From: UBA11891 sp965658355
Lineage (GTDB): Bacteria; Bacteroidota; Bacteroidia; Flavobacteriales; Flavobacteriaceae
Assembly: GCA_965658355.1 (NCBI GenBank)
Contig: CBFHRX010000004.1
Span: 13,148 to 77,147, forward strand
Length of the DNA: 64,000 nt
Direction: 5' to 3'
Shown: positions 24,540-33,027 of the stretch, piece after piece
Layout: every line of letters starts with the position of its first letter
How positions within the stretch are numbered: the stretch's first letter is position 1
Made by a program: the position numbers and the translations under genes
Notes under the pieces: model-generated
The model's database searches: none
What the model was told of the DNA's origin: nothing
What the model saw: the letters and a program-made list of their open reading frames with translations, nothing else

Positions 24540-25888
24540 ACGACAAAGCCTTTTCCTTCGAGAAGAAGCTCCCAGTCTGTCGAGGGAGCGTAGTCACCAA
24601 AGCCAATCTTGACGACTATGCGATTGTCTATTTCACCAACATAAACCCCATTAGACCCCGATTCTACTTTCAGAACTTCAACAGTACTGTTGGCTTGTAT
24701 AGTGTTTTCTTTACGAATACGGATCAGCTCGTTAAGCTGTTTTTGCAAAGTGCCAGAGGCATCAGAAAAAAAATAGTGATAACTCCAAATCATGGGAATA
24801 CCAGGATGGGTAAGCAGATAGACATAGGCCTGTGTGATGCTGTTCAACTGTTTGCTAAAAAGGTTGTCACAATCATCTCTGTTAATGCAGCCGCTGTCGT
24901 GATTGTCGACAAAGGTGACCGAGTGATTGCCATAGTTAAAGGTGTTTGCTAAAGACGTATTTTGTTCCAAACGAGTGTATTCTTTTTGAACGATCGCTTC
25001 GTGTAATTTGTATTTAAGGGCAAAATCAAAAGCAGCTGCTTTTGTCGTGCTTTGTTGATCGTGGGTGGTTTCCGTCTGGTCAATCCAATTTTTGATAGCA
25101 CCTAGCTCCCCGTCCCAAAATTCGCCAACGGAATAATAGTAGGGAAGGGCTTTGTTATAGGTCGCTACATAACTAGCCGGAAAGCCTTTGACGTAATCGT
25201 ACCGCCACGAATCAAACCCCAACTCCTGAAGGCGGTTTAAATACTCTTTTAATCCTTCTTGTACCTCTCTACTTTGGTGGTTTAGATCACGAGCTCCTCC
25301 CCAGCTAAAGCCTTCGTCTAAAGCCCCACAGGGTGGGGTGCCAAAAGCGTCGGGATTGGTAGCACTTTCATCATCTTCACAAATAGCGTCACAACCCCAA
25401 GCAGGCTCTGTAAAGTCAGTCCAAGTATCGGTGCCCACTCGATGGTTAAAAACCAAGTCCGCCATGGCATGCATTTTTCTGCTTTTGAGGGCGCTTATTA
25501 AAGATCGCAATTCCGCTTCGCTCCCGTGTTCTGAGGTAAAGTCAAACAGCCGTCTAGGGTGGTATCCCATACCAACTCCTTCACTGCTAGGGGGAAGCCA
25601 AATCAAGTCGATATGGGCATTTGAAAGGGCGACTACTTGTGCTTCTAGATAGGCATAGTAGGAGGGATAGGAAGCGATTTTGGGGTCGTTGAAGGAATCC
25701 CACCAAAAGCCTTGCATAAAAACATCGTTGAGGGGATCGTTATCCGCAAACTGACTGATTCCTTGATCGACAAAAGGCTCGCCTTGTACCCCCTTTTCTT
25801 TAGTGCCATTGTCTTTATCGCATGTTTGAAAAAAAAGAAATAGTGGGGTTGACAAATAGAAAACAAAGAGTCGATAAAAAGAGTTCAT
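24527..25888 (-). CDS. GH13 alpha-amylase lipoprotein
   Basis: Alpha-1,4-glucanase that cuts starch or glycogen-like glucans at the cell surface or in the periplasm. A hydrophobic leader ends FLFFQTC (lipobox Cys about residue 23). The catalytic triad is readable: nucleophile Asp in FDSWRYDYVKG, acid/base Glu in SVGEFWDGE, and stabiliser Asp in VTFVDNHDSG. The invariant MADLVFNH precedes them. At 453 aa it has a single TIM barrel plus a short C domain. Several Cys residues (GCDAICEDD, SGCINRDDCD) suggest disulphides. No SusC/SusD pair is adjacent, so it is not in a starch PUL. Confidence 0.93.
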   Translation of the reverse strand: MNSFYRLFVFYLSTPLFLFFQTCDKDNGTKEKGVQGEPFVDQGISQFADNDPLNDVFMQGFWWDSFNDPKIASYPSYYAYLEAQVVALSNAHIDLIWLPPSSEGVGMGYHPRRLFDFTSEHGSEAELRSLISALKSRKMHAMADLVFNHRVGTDTWTDFTEPAWGCDAICEDDESATNPDAFGTPPCGALDEGFSWGGARDLNHQSREVQEGLKEYLNRLQELGFDSWRYDYVKGFPASYVATYNKALPYYYSVGEFWDGELGAIKNWIDQTETTHDQQSTTKAAAFDFALKYKLHEAIVQKEYTRLEQNTSLANTFNYGNHSVTFVDNHDSGCINRDDCDNLFSKQLNSITQAYVYLLTHPGIPMIWSYHYFFSDASGTLQKQLNELIRIRKENTIQANSTVEVLKVESGSNGVYVGEIDNRIVVKIGFGDYAPSTDWELLLEGKGFVVWKK

Positions 25889-26285
25889 TAGGTTGGGTTT
25901 TAAGTGCGTTTGGTTTTTTCTCTGGTGTTAGCAAGGGATATACTATTCCATTGGCTTCTGATTGTTGACCCGCTTATAAAATCCAGGAGCACAGTCGATA
26001 TCGGTTGCCAAAAACACCTCATTGCGCAGGGGTTTCATTATTTTTTAGTCAGTACGAGCCTTCAAGGGTTTTGTCTTGAATGTATTCTTGTGTACCTACT
26101 TGAATAGAGGTCAGAATAAAGGCCAAGAATACTTTATACAAAGAAGGAAGAGTCATACAATCAGTTTTTGGATGATTTCTAAAATACAAAAAAACAGTTT
26201 TTGTAGTACGTCCTGTTGCGTCTTAAAAAGATTCTTTTGGGGTTTTTAACCATAAAGAAGTATCTTTCTGTCAAACTGAATTAGT
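25889..26285. other. 397-bp divergent intergenic region with possible decayed secreted-protein ORF
   Basis: Lies between the divergent amylase and D-aminoacylase genes. On the minus strand, 26049-26156 encodes 35 residues starting MTLPSLYKVFLAFILTSIQ. This looks like a signal peptide followed by a polar start, then a stop; further stops follow toward the amylase gene. It may be the front of a decayed secreted protein. The plus strand holds the promoter of the 26286 gene and a stray AACCATAAA at 26248. Nothing else is recognised. Confidence 0.35.
26236..26268 (+). promoter_or_regulatory. Promoter of the D-aminoacylase gene
   Basis: TTTG (26236-26239) and TATCTTTC (26261-26268, one mismatch to TAnnTTTG) with a 21-nt spacer; ATG at 26286. 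Confidence 0.4.
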
Positions 26286-27881
26286 ATGCAGAAAGCCATT
26301 TTTTTAGGGCTTTTGATTTTACTGAGTTCCTGTGCTTCAAAAGAAAGCTATGATCTTGTGATTGTCAACGGTCTTGTTTATGACGGATCAGGCGAGCCAG
26401 CCAAGGAGGTAGATTTAGGGATTCAAGGGGATCAAATCACAGCGATTGGAGCGCTTGAGCAAGCAGACTCAAAAAGAAGAATAGATGCCAAAGGCTTGAT
26501 CGTCTCGCCTGGGTTTATTGACACCCATGTCCACTTAGACCCAATGGAGTCTTTTTTTAAGCTTGCGGCATCAGAGAGTCATATTCGCCAGGGAGTGACG
26601 ACCAGTTTCGGTGGGCCCGATGGACGAGGTGTCCCCCAGCAATTTGGTTTTGGAGCCTATTTAGATACGGTAGCGAAAATAGGAGTAGGTATGAATGTTG
26701 GTTTTTTGACCGGGCATAATACCATCCGCAAGCGTGTTATGAACTTGGACAATAGAGCCCCGACAGAAACAGAATTGAAACAGATGGTCGACAGGGTAGC
26801 CACGGCCATGGAGGAAGGCGCCTATGGAATCTCTACAGGGCTTAAATACCTCCCTGGAAACTTTTCGAATGTAGAGGAGGTGATAGCTCTTTCTAAAGCC
26901 GTTTCGAATAGAGGAGGTGTGTATACCTCTCATTTGCGCGACGAAGGGCTTGCTATTATGCCAGCGATACGGGAAGCTATTCAAATTTCAAAAGAAGCCG
27001 ATATACGTGTGATACTCACCCACCACAAAGTAATCGGAAAGCCCATGTGGGGAAAAAGCAATGAAACCTTAACACTAGTAGATTCTGCCAGGCAAAAAGG
27101 ACTTAAAATAAGATTGGATCAATACCCCTATAACGCAAGCCATACCGGGATAAGCGTCTTAATTCCAACCTGGGCTCGAGCAGGGGGTGCAAAAGCGTTT
27201 AAAAAAAGAGTGTCCAAGCCCAACATACGCAAACAGATAGAAGCGGAAATTGTCTTTAATATTCTGAACGATAGAGGAGGTGAGGATTTAAGAAGAATAC
27301 AGTTTTCAAAAGTAAAATGGAAGCCAGGGCTAGAGGGTAAAACACTGCACGATTGGGCGGTGATGAAACAAATGGAACCCAGTGTCAGCAATGGTGCGAA
27401 ATTGGTTATTGAAGCCCAACTACAAGGAGGCGCTGGCTGTATTTTTCATGCGATGGATGAAAGAGATGTCCAAAAAATCATGCAGCATCCTTATACAATG
27501 ATCGCCTCTGATGGTCGTTTGTCAGAACCCGGAGTGGGGCATCCTCATCCGAGAGCATACGGTACTTTTCCACGTGTTTTGGGGCACTATGTTAGGGAGA
27601 CAAAAACACTTACAATGGCAGATGCTATTTATAAAATGACCGCTTTGCCCGCACTTTCTTTTGGGGTAACCAACAGAGGGTATTTAAGAAAAGGCTACAA
27701 AGCCGATATCACTATTTTTGATCCCGTAACGGTCAGAGACCGGGCCACCTTTGAAGCGCCGCATCAATACCCAGAGGGGATAGAGTATGTGGTCGTAAAC
27801 GGAAAATTAGCTGTGGATCAAGGGGTGTTTAAAGGGCTTAAAGCAGGGGAGGTACTTCGAAAAGAAAACATAAGTCTATAG
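26286..27881 (+). CDS. N-acyl-D-amino-acid deacylase family lipoprotein
   Basis: Zinc amidohydrolase that removes acyl groups from N-acyl-D-amino acids or dipeptide-like substrates. Lipobox LLSSC puts Cys16 at the mature N terminus. Typical D-aminoacylase features: DLVIVNGLVYDGSGEP (about 24-39), SPGFIDTHVHLD with the HxH metal pair, YTSHLRDEG, ILTHHKV and MIASDGRLSEPGVGHPHPR; C-terminal GYLRKGYKADITIFDP. Full length at 531 aa. It may recycle peptidoglycan or marine D-amino acid derivatives, which is inferred. Confidence 0.88.
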   Translation: MQKAIFLGLLILLSSCASKESYDLVIVNGLVYDGSGEPAKEVDLGIQGDQITAIGALEQADSKRRIDAKGLIVSPGFIDTHVHLDPMESFFKLAASESHIRQGVTTSFGGPDGRGVPQQFGFGAYLDTVAKIGVGMNVGFLTGHNTIRKRVMNLDNRAPTETELKQMVDRVATAMEEGAYGISTGLKYLPGNFSNVEEVIALSKAVSNRGGVYTSHLRDEGLAIMPAIREAIQISKEADIRVILTHHKVIGKPMWGKSNETLTLVDSARQKGLKIRLDQYPYNASHTGISVLIPTWARAGGAKAFKKRVSKPNIRKQIEAEIVFNILNDRGGEDLRRIQFSKVKWKPGLEGKTLHDWAVMKQMEPSVSNGAKLVIEAQLQGGAGCIFHAMDERDVQKIMQHPYTMIASDGRLSEPGVGHPHPRAYGTFPRVLGHYVRETKTLTMADAIYKMTALPALSFGVTNRGYLRKGYKADITIFDPVTVRDRATFEAPHQYPEGIEYVVVNGKLAVDQGVFKGLKAGEVLRKENISL

Positions 27882-27977
27882 AGGTTGTGCTTGTGTTGGG
27901 CTGTCAGAAAAAAGAGCAAAGAGACAAATTGATTTTTGCCATTCTAGCAAGGGAATTCGGACGTAGCACAAAAAAAC

Positions 27978-28006
27978 AAACCGCCAGATGTTAAGTCCAG
28001 CGGTTT
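27978..28006 (+). other. Inverted repeat, possible weak terminator of the D-aminoacylase gene
   Basis: AAACCGC (27978-27984) and GCGGTTT (28000-28006) can form a 7-bp stem with a 15-nt loop. There is no strong T-run after it. It directly precedes the orphan leader motif at 28009. Confidence 0.4.
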
Positions 28007-28008
28007 AT

Positions 28009-28046
28009 AACCATAAACCAATTCAATGAATAAAAGAAAAGGTTAA
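28009..28046 (+). promoter_or_regulatory. Orphan leader motif with a 6-codon ORF
   Basis: AACCATAAACCAA (28009-28021), 4 nt of spacer, then ATG at 28026 and a stop after six codons (MNKRKG). The motif and its spacing match the leaders of nearby genes, but no gene follows before the convergent gene at 28171. It is either a gene start left after a deletion or a very short peptide. Confidence 0.45.
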
Positions 28047-28135
28047 ACAAAAGTATGGAATATTCCGTTTAATTCAATACAAAAGCCTCACAACTTTAAG
28101 AAACCGTTACCTAAGTGCTATGGTGTTATTAAGAC

Positions 28136-28165
28136 AAAAAAACCCCTCTGTAAAAGAGGGGTTTT
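28136..28165 (-). terminator. Terminator of the two-gene secreted-protein unit
   Basis: On the minus strand AACCCCTCT/AGAGGGGTT forms a 9-bp stem followed by TTTTTTTG, just after the stop at 28171. On the plus strand the T-run is weak. Confidence 0.8.
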
Positions 28166-28170
28166 AAATG

Positions 28171-28905
28171 CTACCAGCTTGAACTCATTTCTGGCCTTAA
28201 TTTCTGGTGCTGAGTGATGCTTTCTGTGACAGATACTCTCAAACGCTTTGAGTCGTCCTCATAGGCATCTTGCCCAAATAGTTCATTGTATTTTTCGACC
28301 ACCTTAGGGTACATGGCAGCGGTTTCTTCTGCTTCCATCTCATAGTTTTTGTGATGGTATCGTACCGAAACCCAATTTCCGTTGCATCCCGATTGACAAT
28401 TCATAACCCCTACTCTTCCTGGCCAATTGACAGCTTCAAAGGCTTTTTTAAGTCGTGTTCGGTAGTTCCAAAAGTCTTTTTCATGACCGGGTTTTAGTTT
28501 GTAAAACAAGACCCTTCTGTGGTTTACAGGGGTCGCCTCTTTAGGCTGATAGGTAGCCTGCTTATTGACAGCAAAAATCCGGTTGGGACCCGATTCATGA
28601 AGTTTCCCTGTCACTTTCCACCAATAGTCAAGTTCTTCTTTATTGACAGCCTTGTCAAAATCGGAAATAGTTTCTGCCCATTGCACTCGGTAAAAGTCAT
28701 TGGTATGCGGTCCTGTCAATATTTGAAAAGTCAAAAAACGAGCCGATCCTTCCTTGTTGTTATACAGCTTTGTTTTTTGTGCAATGGCTTTCCCCAGTTT
28801 TTCCATATTCAGGGGGTCAACGTCCAGTACTCTGGCCTGAAGTACTTGCCCATAGGAAACAGAGACAAAACCCATTAGCAGTACTGTAAAAAGTATTTTT
28901 TTCAT
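28171..28905 (-). CDS. Secreted two-domain protein with C-x-x-G-C motif, paralogue of the 19844 product
   Basis: 244 aa from the ATG at 28905 (MKKILFTVLLMGF, signal peptide ending near VSYGQ). An in-frame ATG at 28929 would overlap the upstream gene and adds eight polar residues. The C half carries MNCQSGCNGNWVSVRYHHKN, VVEKYNELFG and the tail RPEMSSSW, shared with the product of 19844. The N half has FYRVQWAETISDFDKA. No known function; exported. It lies 16 nt downstream of a second, more distant relative. Confidence 0.7.
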   Translation of the reverse strand: MKKILFTVLLMGFVSVSYGQVLQARVLDVDPLNMEKLGKAIAQKTKLYNNKEGSARFLTFQILTGPHTNDFYRVQWAETISDFDKAVNKEELDYWWKVTGKLHESGPNRIFAVNKQATYQPKEATPVNHRRVLFYKLKPGHEKDFWNYRTRLKKAFEAVNWPGRVGVMNCQSGCNGNWVSVRYHHKNYEMEAEETAAMYPKVVEKYNELFGQDAYEDDSKRLRVSVTESITQHQKLRPEMSSSW

Positions 28906-28921
28906 TTTTTTAAATTTTAGA

Positions 28922-29653
28922 TTATTCATCTGTAGAAGAGATTACTTCAAATACGTAGCGTGACTCGAAGTTTATTGGGACTACTGATTCCCAGTCCATC
29001 CCTTGTATGGCAGCCCCTTCTCCCGATAAGTGCTTCATCAGATTGGCGATTGTATCAAAAGCATCAAACGTCATAAAAGAGGCGTATTCAGATCCTTGGG
29101 GCGTGATTTTGGTGGCGGCACCCCAACCCGTCATTCCAGACTTCTTTGAATTTTTCTTAAAACCTGGGATAATGACTTCTTTGTTGTTCACTAAAATGGC
29201 ATTGACATCTTCTGGGCTAGCAAAATTAAAGACGACGTATTTGCCATTTTTTCCAGTCTCTATCTGTTGCTGTATTTGATAGTAATAAAGGCGATCTGAT
29301 TTTATGCCACTAAGTCCGTCGTAAAGAATATCAGGAGAGACGCCTACAACCGATTTAGAATTTGCCCACCAATTAGCTGCCTCTGAAACAGCAGCATCAA
29401 TATCGGCATACACATTTACCCACATATAATTATACGAATCGTCGGAAGACGGATTCGTCGCTCGCATAAGTCCCCACCAATTGAGGCTGCCTTTGGCAAT
29501 GGCATCTTTAGCAATTTTACGGCTGTAATTTGTTTCTACATCTAAAAATTTCTCGACCTGGTCTCCAGGCACATGAACTGGGTGAAGTACTGCTACTTGA
29601 GCAGTGAGTGCATAGCTCGTCAATAGCACTATGGCAATAAGTGTATTTTTCAT
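28922..29653 (-). CDS. Secreted protein, tentative divergent member of the same family
   Basis: 243 aa from the ATG at 29653 (MKNTLIAIVLLTSYALTAQ, signal peptide). The open frame extends up to 29956, but that extension lies before the leader motif and predicted promoter and overlaps the divergent pirin gene, so it is rejected. Two halves are visible: SLNWWGLMRA with YNYMWVNVYAD, and KYVVFNFASPEDVNA with YASFMTFDAFDTI. The Cys motif of its neighbour is missing. The pattern suggests two dimeric-barrel-like domains; function unknown. Confidence 0.65.
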   Translation of the reverse strand: MKNTLIAIVLLTSYALTAQVAVLHPVHVPGDQVEKFLDVETNYSRKIAKDAIAKGSLNWWGLMRATNPSSDDSYNYMWVNVYADIDAAVSEAANWWANSKSVVGVSPDILYDGLSGIKSDRLYYYQIQQQIETGKNGKYVVFNFASPEDVNAILVNNKEVIIPGFKKNSKKSGMTGWGAATKITPQGSEYASFMTFDAFDTIANLMKHLSGEGAAIQGMDWESVVPINFESRYVFEVISSTDE

Positions 29654-29658
29654 TTTTG

Positions 29659-29671
29659 TTGGTTTATGGTT
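29659..29671 (-). promoter_or_regulatory. Leader motif AACCATAAACCAA on the minus strand
   Basis: Copy of the recurrent leader element, ending 5 nt before the ATG at 29653. Upstream, TTTG and TAATTTTA boxes with about 20 nt between them would start transcription close to the motif, so it may form the 5' end of the mRNA. Confidence 0.55.
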
Positions 29672-29729
29672 ATATATAAAATTAAAAAAATTTAGCAAAG
29701 CACCCAAACCAATAAATGTAGCAACAACA

Positions 29730-29760
29730 TTTGTATATACATTAATAATCTGTATCTTTG
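29730..29760 (+). promoter_or_regulatory. Consensus Bacteroidota promoter of the pirin gene
   Basis: TTTG (29730-29733), exactly 19 nt, then TATCTTTG (29753-29760). This is a full match to the -33/-7 pattern, ending 14 nt before the ATG at 29774. Confidence 0.8.
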
Positions 29761-29773
29761 AAAAAAAAATAAA

Positions 29774-30490
29774 ATGAAAACAATTATACACCGAGCAGAT
29801 AGTAGAGGAAGTGCTAACCATGGTTGGCTGAACTCGCATCATACGTTTAGTTTTGGAGGGTATTACAATCCAGATCGAATGAATTTTGGTGTTCTCCGGG
29901 TCTTGAATGATGATACGGTAGCTCCTGGCATGGGTTTTGGCACGCATCCGCATCAAGACATGGAGATCATCTCCATTCCCCTAGAAGGCGATCTTGAGCA
30001 CAAAGACAGCATGGGCAATACAGCTGTAATTCGTTCAGGCGATGTACAGGTATTAAGTGCAGGTACAGGGATTTCACATTCAGAATACAATAAGAATCAA
30101 GATCAGCCTGTAAAGTTTCTTCAAATCTGGATACTGCCCAATCAAAAAGGAGTCCAGCCACGGTACGATCAAATAAGTCTTCAAGAGGAAGACCGCAAGA
30201 ATAAATTGCAACAAATTCTTTCTCCATCCCCAACAGACGAAGGGGTCTGGATTCATCAAAATGCTTGGTTCCATCGCAGTCAACTAGAAGAAGGAAAATC
30301 GGTTTCGTATGCACTAAAAGAGCAAAACAAGAATGGGCTTTATGTTTTTGTTTTAGACGGGACCATTCAAATAGAGGACATGACCTTGTCTAATAGAGAC
30401 GCTATCGGACTCTGGGAAGCGGAAAAGGTAATAATAAAGGCAGACTCAGACTCGGAACTTTTGTTGATAGAAGTCCCCATGCAAGCATAA
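29774..30490 (+). CDS. Pirin family protein
   Basis: Bicupin of 238 aa with one metal centre in the N-terminal cupin. THPHQDMEIISIPLEGDLEHKDS (about 57-79) and SAGTGISHSEYN (about 95-106) hold the three His and one Glu that bind iron. Some pirins have quercetinase activity; others act in stress or redox regulation, and the sequence does not decide between them. Cytoplasmic. Transcribed divergently from the secreted-protein pair from a strong consensus promoter, which suggests good basal expression. Confidence 0.93.
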   Translation: MKTIIHRADSRGSANHGWLNSHHTFSFGGYYNPDRMNFGVLRVLNDDTVAPGMGFGTHPHQDMEIISIPLEGDLEHKDSMGNTAVIRSGDVQVLSAGTGISHSEYNKNQDQPVKFLQIWILPNQKGVQPRYDQISLQEEDRKNKLQQILSPSPTDEGVWIHQNAWFHRSQLEEGKSVSYALKEQNKNGLYVFVLDGTIQIEDMTLSNRDAIGLWEAEKVIIKADSDSELLLIEVPMQA

Positions 30491-30526
30491 ATCTTTCTTT
30501 TTGTATCTTGTAAGGAAAGAGATAGC

Positions 30527-31543
30527 ATGGCAGTAAACAGAAGAGATTTTTTACGCAACACACTGCATTCCTCAGTAGGGCTGTTGGCACTAAATGAACT
30601 TGTAGCCTCAGGATTTTGGGGAAAAACAGCACAGGATCAACGACTAAAAATTTCTGTGCAATGCTATTCATTTGTTTCTGAAATATTCAAGGGGAGTTTT
30701 GATATTTTGGATTTCCCCAAAAGGATACGGGAAGACTTTGGTCTTTCGGCAGCAGAATATTGGAATCTCCCATTAGCCCAAAAGAGAAAGAATCCAGAAT
30801 TCCTAAAAGAGCTTCAAAAGCGAACAGCAGACCAGGGAATTGTAAACACCTTGATGCTAGTTGACTTGATTAATTTTCAAGACCGTAGCAAAAGCCTAAG
30901 CCTTTGTGATTCGAATAAAACAAAAAGGGATAAGGCTGTGGCGGCACATTATGAGTGGATAGATGTTGCCAAAACAATAGGCTGTTCGGCCATTCGGGTA
31001 AATTTAAGAGCCCAAGAATTATCAGCAGAAGAGGTTGCCAAAATAAGCGAAGAGAGTTTGCATCAACTATTAGAGTATAGTGCTGCACGAGAGATGTCTA
31101 TAGTGATAGAAAATCACGGAGGCTATACTTCAGATGCGCAATGGGTAGTGGCTTTGATGAAAAAGATCAACAATTCCTATTTGGGGACACTGCCTGATTT
31201 TGGAACCTCAAATTTTTGTGTTGAAAGGGCGCCCGCTAAAGAAGGGGACTATTTTTCATCGGAATGTATTACTCAGTATGACAAGTACCAGGGCGTACAA
31301 GAATTGCTTCCTTATGCGAAGGGCATCAGTGCCAAGACGGCACAGTTTGATGCTGACGGCGAAGACATAGATACTGATTTTAAAAGAATGCTAGACATGA
31401 TAAAAGCGTCTTCTTTTGAAGGCTATTTAGCCATTGAGTACGAAGGTGGAATGATGCAGCGTTATGGCGGCAAAGGAGATTACTTGCCTCCCAAAGAGGG
31501 CATACTAGCCACTAAAAAATTAATCGAAAAATACAGAAGCTAA
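30527..31543 (+). CDS. Secreted sugar phosphate isomerase/epimerase-like TIM-barrel protein
   Basis: 338 aa. A Tat-type signal starts the protein (NRRDFLRNTLHSSVGLLAL). The rest is a xylose-isomerase-like TIM barrel: SVQCYSF at strand 1, AIRVNLR in the middle, IVIENHGG with the metal Glu, GTLPDFGTSNF, ISAKTAQFD and LAIEYEGG with a second Glu. Such proteins isomerise or epimerise sugars using a divalent metal, but many Tat-exported members lack known substrates. It follows pirin by 36 nt on the same strand. Confidence 0.85.
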   Translation: MAVNRRDFLRNTLHSSVGLLALNELVASGFWGKTAQDQRLKISVQCYSFVSEIFKGSFDILDFPKRIREDFGLSAAEYWNLPLAQKRKNPEFLKELQKRTADQGIVNTLMLVDLINFQDRSKSLSLCDSNKTKRDKAVAAHYEWIDVAKTIGCSAIRVNLRAQELSAEEVAKISEESLHQLLEYSAAREMSIVIENHGGYTSDAQWVVALMKKINNSYLGTLPDFGTSNFCVERAPAKEGDYFSSECITQYDKYQGVQELLPYAKGISAKTAQFDADGEDIDTDFKRMLDMIKASSFEGYLAIEYEGGMMQRYGGKGDYLPPKEGILATKKLIEKYRS

Positions 31544-31547
31544 GTCC

Positions 31548-32165
31548 CTACTTCACACCCGTTACGATCAAGCTTCCTGCCCAATTTTCGGAAGCCCCAA
31601 CCTGCCATGTTTGCAGTTGCTGAAAGCCCGCTTTTTCAAACAAGGTTTTCCAATCGCTGCTTGACAATAGCGTCATAATAGAGATGCCACAGTCCTCGGG
31701 CCAACTGTGAGAAACCGTATTTTCTTGATAGAAATCCAAGCCTATAATAAGGCGCCCTCCTTGTTTTAACCAATGTTTATAAACATGAGAAACCAATTGT
31801 TGAGGTTCTTGCACATAGTAAAACACCTCCATAGAATGAACCAAATCGACCGCTTTTGAGGGGGACCAAGTTGTTAAATCAGCTGTTATGTAGGAGTTAT
31901 TAGAATCCAAAGTACGTGCTTTGTCAATCATCTTTTGAGAACCGTCAACTCCTATCGCTGATTGGCAATTGGAGCGTGCACCTACCTCACGAACAACCCA
32001 GCCATTCCCACAGCCTGCATCAATAAAGGAAAAAGAAGAATGCTCTTTGGTGGCAAAATCCAACATGGCGTCTACTGCTTCTCGGTGGTTTTTTTCCATC
32101 CCTTCGTCTTTTCCTGTTTCTGCCCACTGGCTAAACACCTCGACGGGTTTTTTTCGTATTTTCAT
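31548..32165 (-). CDS. Class I SAM-dependent methyltransferase
   Basis: 205 aa Rossmann-type methyltransferase. Motif I FIDAGCGNGWVVREVG (about 44-59), IGVDGSQKMIDKA (motif II), ITADLTTW and LVHSMEVFYYV (motif post-I and IV) are all present. The C terminus ends SENWAGSLIVTGVK. Substrate unknown; the YYV-rather-than-H or D pattern after motif IV does not point to a known acceptor. Converges with the TIM-barrel gene 4 nt away. Confidence 0.85.
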   Translation of the reverse strand: MKIRKKPVEVFSQWAETGKDEGMEKNHREAVDAMLDFATKEHSSFSFIDAGCGNGWVVREVGARSNCQSAIGVDGSQKMIDKARTLDSNNSYITADLTTWSPSKAVDLVHSMEVFYYVQEPQQLVSHVYKHWLKQGGRLIIGLDFYQENTVSHSWPEDCGISIMTLLSSSDWKTLFEKAGFQQLQTWQVGASENWAGSLIVTGVK

Positions 32166-32242
32166 AGTGGTTACAATTGGAGTAGCAAGCTACAAAAACT
32201 ATATAAAGTATATCTACAGATGCTACAAATAGAGAGGCGTAA

Positions 32243-32857
32243 ATGGGAATAGACTGGGGAATTATTTTGGCTTTTATGGGTGCTTCTTTAGCCTTGACGC
32301 TAAGTCCAGGACCTGACAATCTCTATGTTTTTACGGTGTCTGTAGGGAAGTCCAAGACGGCAGCCCTGCAGCTTAGCCTGGGCTTGACAACGGGACTTTT
32401 TTTTCATACCGCAATAGTGGCTTTTGGATGGAGCGAAATTCTAATGGCGATACCAGAATTTGTGTGGGCGATAAAAATCGGAGGGGCTGGATACTTAGCT
32501 TATTTAGCAGTCGGTGTTTTACAGCAACATGCTCTTGAAAAAACGAAACTTGAGAGGGAAAGAAAACGCTTTTTTTGGCAGGGGCTTGTTATGAACCTTA
32601 CCAATCCAAAAGTGACTTTATTCTTCATGGTTTTCTTCCCTGGATTTCTATTTTCTGACCAACTTTCCTTACAATGGCAATTTGGAATTTTAGGACTTCT
32701 ATTTTGGGCTCAGGCGCTGTTTGTTTTTGGTGGAATTTCTGTTTTGGGGCATTCTATGAAAGAGCATATAAATCTCAAAGTGACACAAAATACTCAAAAC
32801 ATTATTCAAGCATCCATCTTATTTGGCCTGTCAATACTACTATTATTGTCCATATAG
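32243..32857 (+). CDS. LysE/RhtB family amino-acid exporter
   Basis: Inner-membrane exporter of 204 aa with about six TM helices. The family signature LALTLSPGPDNLYVFTVSVG is at about 16-35, and NLTNPKVTLFFMVFFPGF is the second conserved block. It would export amino acids such as lysine, homoserine or threonine; which one cannot be told. Divergent from the methyltransferase gene, 77 nt apart. After the stop comes a T-rich stretch without a clear hairpin. Confidence 0.9.
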   Translation: MGIDWGIILAFMGASLALTLSPGPDNLYVFTVSVGKSKTAALQLSLGLTTGLFFHTAIVAFGWSEILMAIPEFVWAIKIGGAGYLAYLAVGVLQQHALEKTKLERERKRFFWQGLVMNLTNPKVTLFFMVFFPGFLFSDQLSLQWQFGILGLLFWAQALFVFGGISVLGHSMKEHINLKVTQNTQNIIQASILFGLSILLLLSI

Positions 32858-33027
32858 CAATAATAATTAAAAACTATTTTTTTATTTTTTCTCTTTTTCT
32901 GTTTCTTTTTACGTTCTAAAAATCCAAGTCATCTTTATAGAAATCCTGACAGTAGTTGCGCTGGAAATAAAAACGGAAGAAGCTCTTTTAACGACAAGAA
33001 TTGAGGTTGATTTACAATCTCTAGTGC

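Noticed and set aside
25904..26107. 67-aa plus-strand ORF upstream of the D-aminoacylase gene
   Set aside because: No recognisable domain, poor start context, and it lies opposite the more protein-like minus-strand remnant.
24527..27881. Polysaccharide utilisation locus around the amylase
   Set aside because: No SusC/SusD pair or other glucan enzymes are adjacent; genes nearby are unrelated.
28922..29956. A 344-aa frame reading through the leader into the pirin gene
   Set aside because: The extension overlaps the divergent pirin gene, precedes the predicted promoter and lacks any domain; the ATG at 29653 begins a signal peptide.
32674..32919. 81-aa ORF in another frame at the end of the LysE gene
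   Set aside because: It overlaps the exporter coding sequence out of frame and has no leader or domain.
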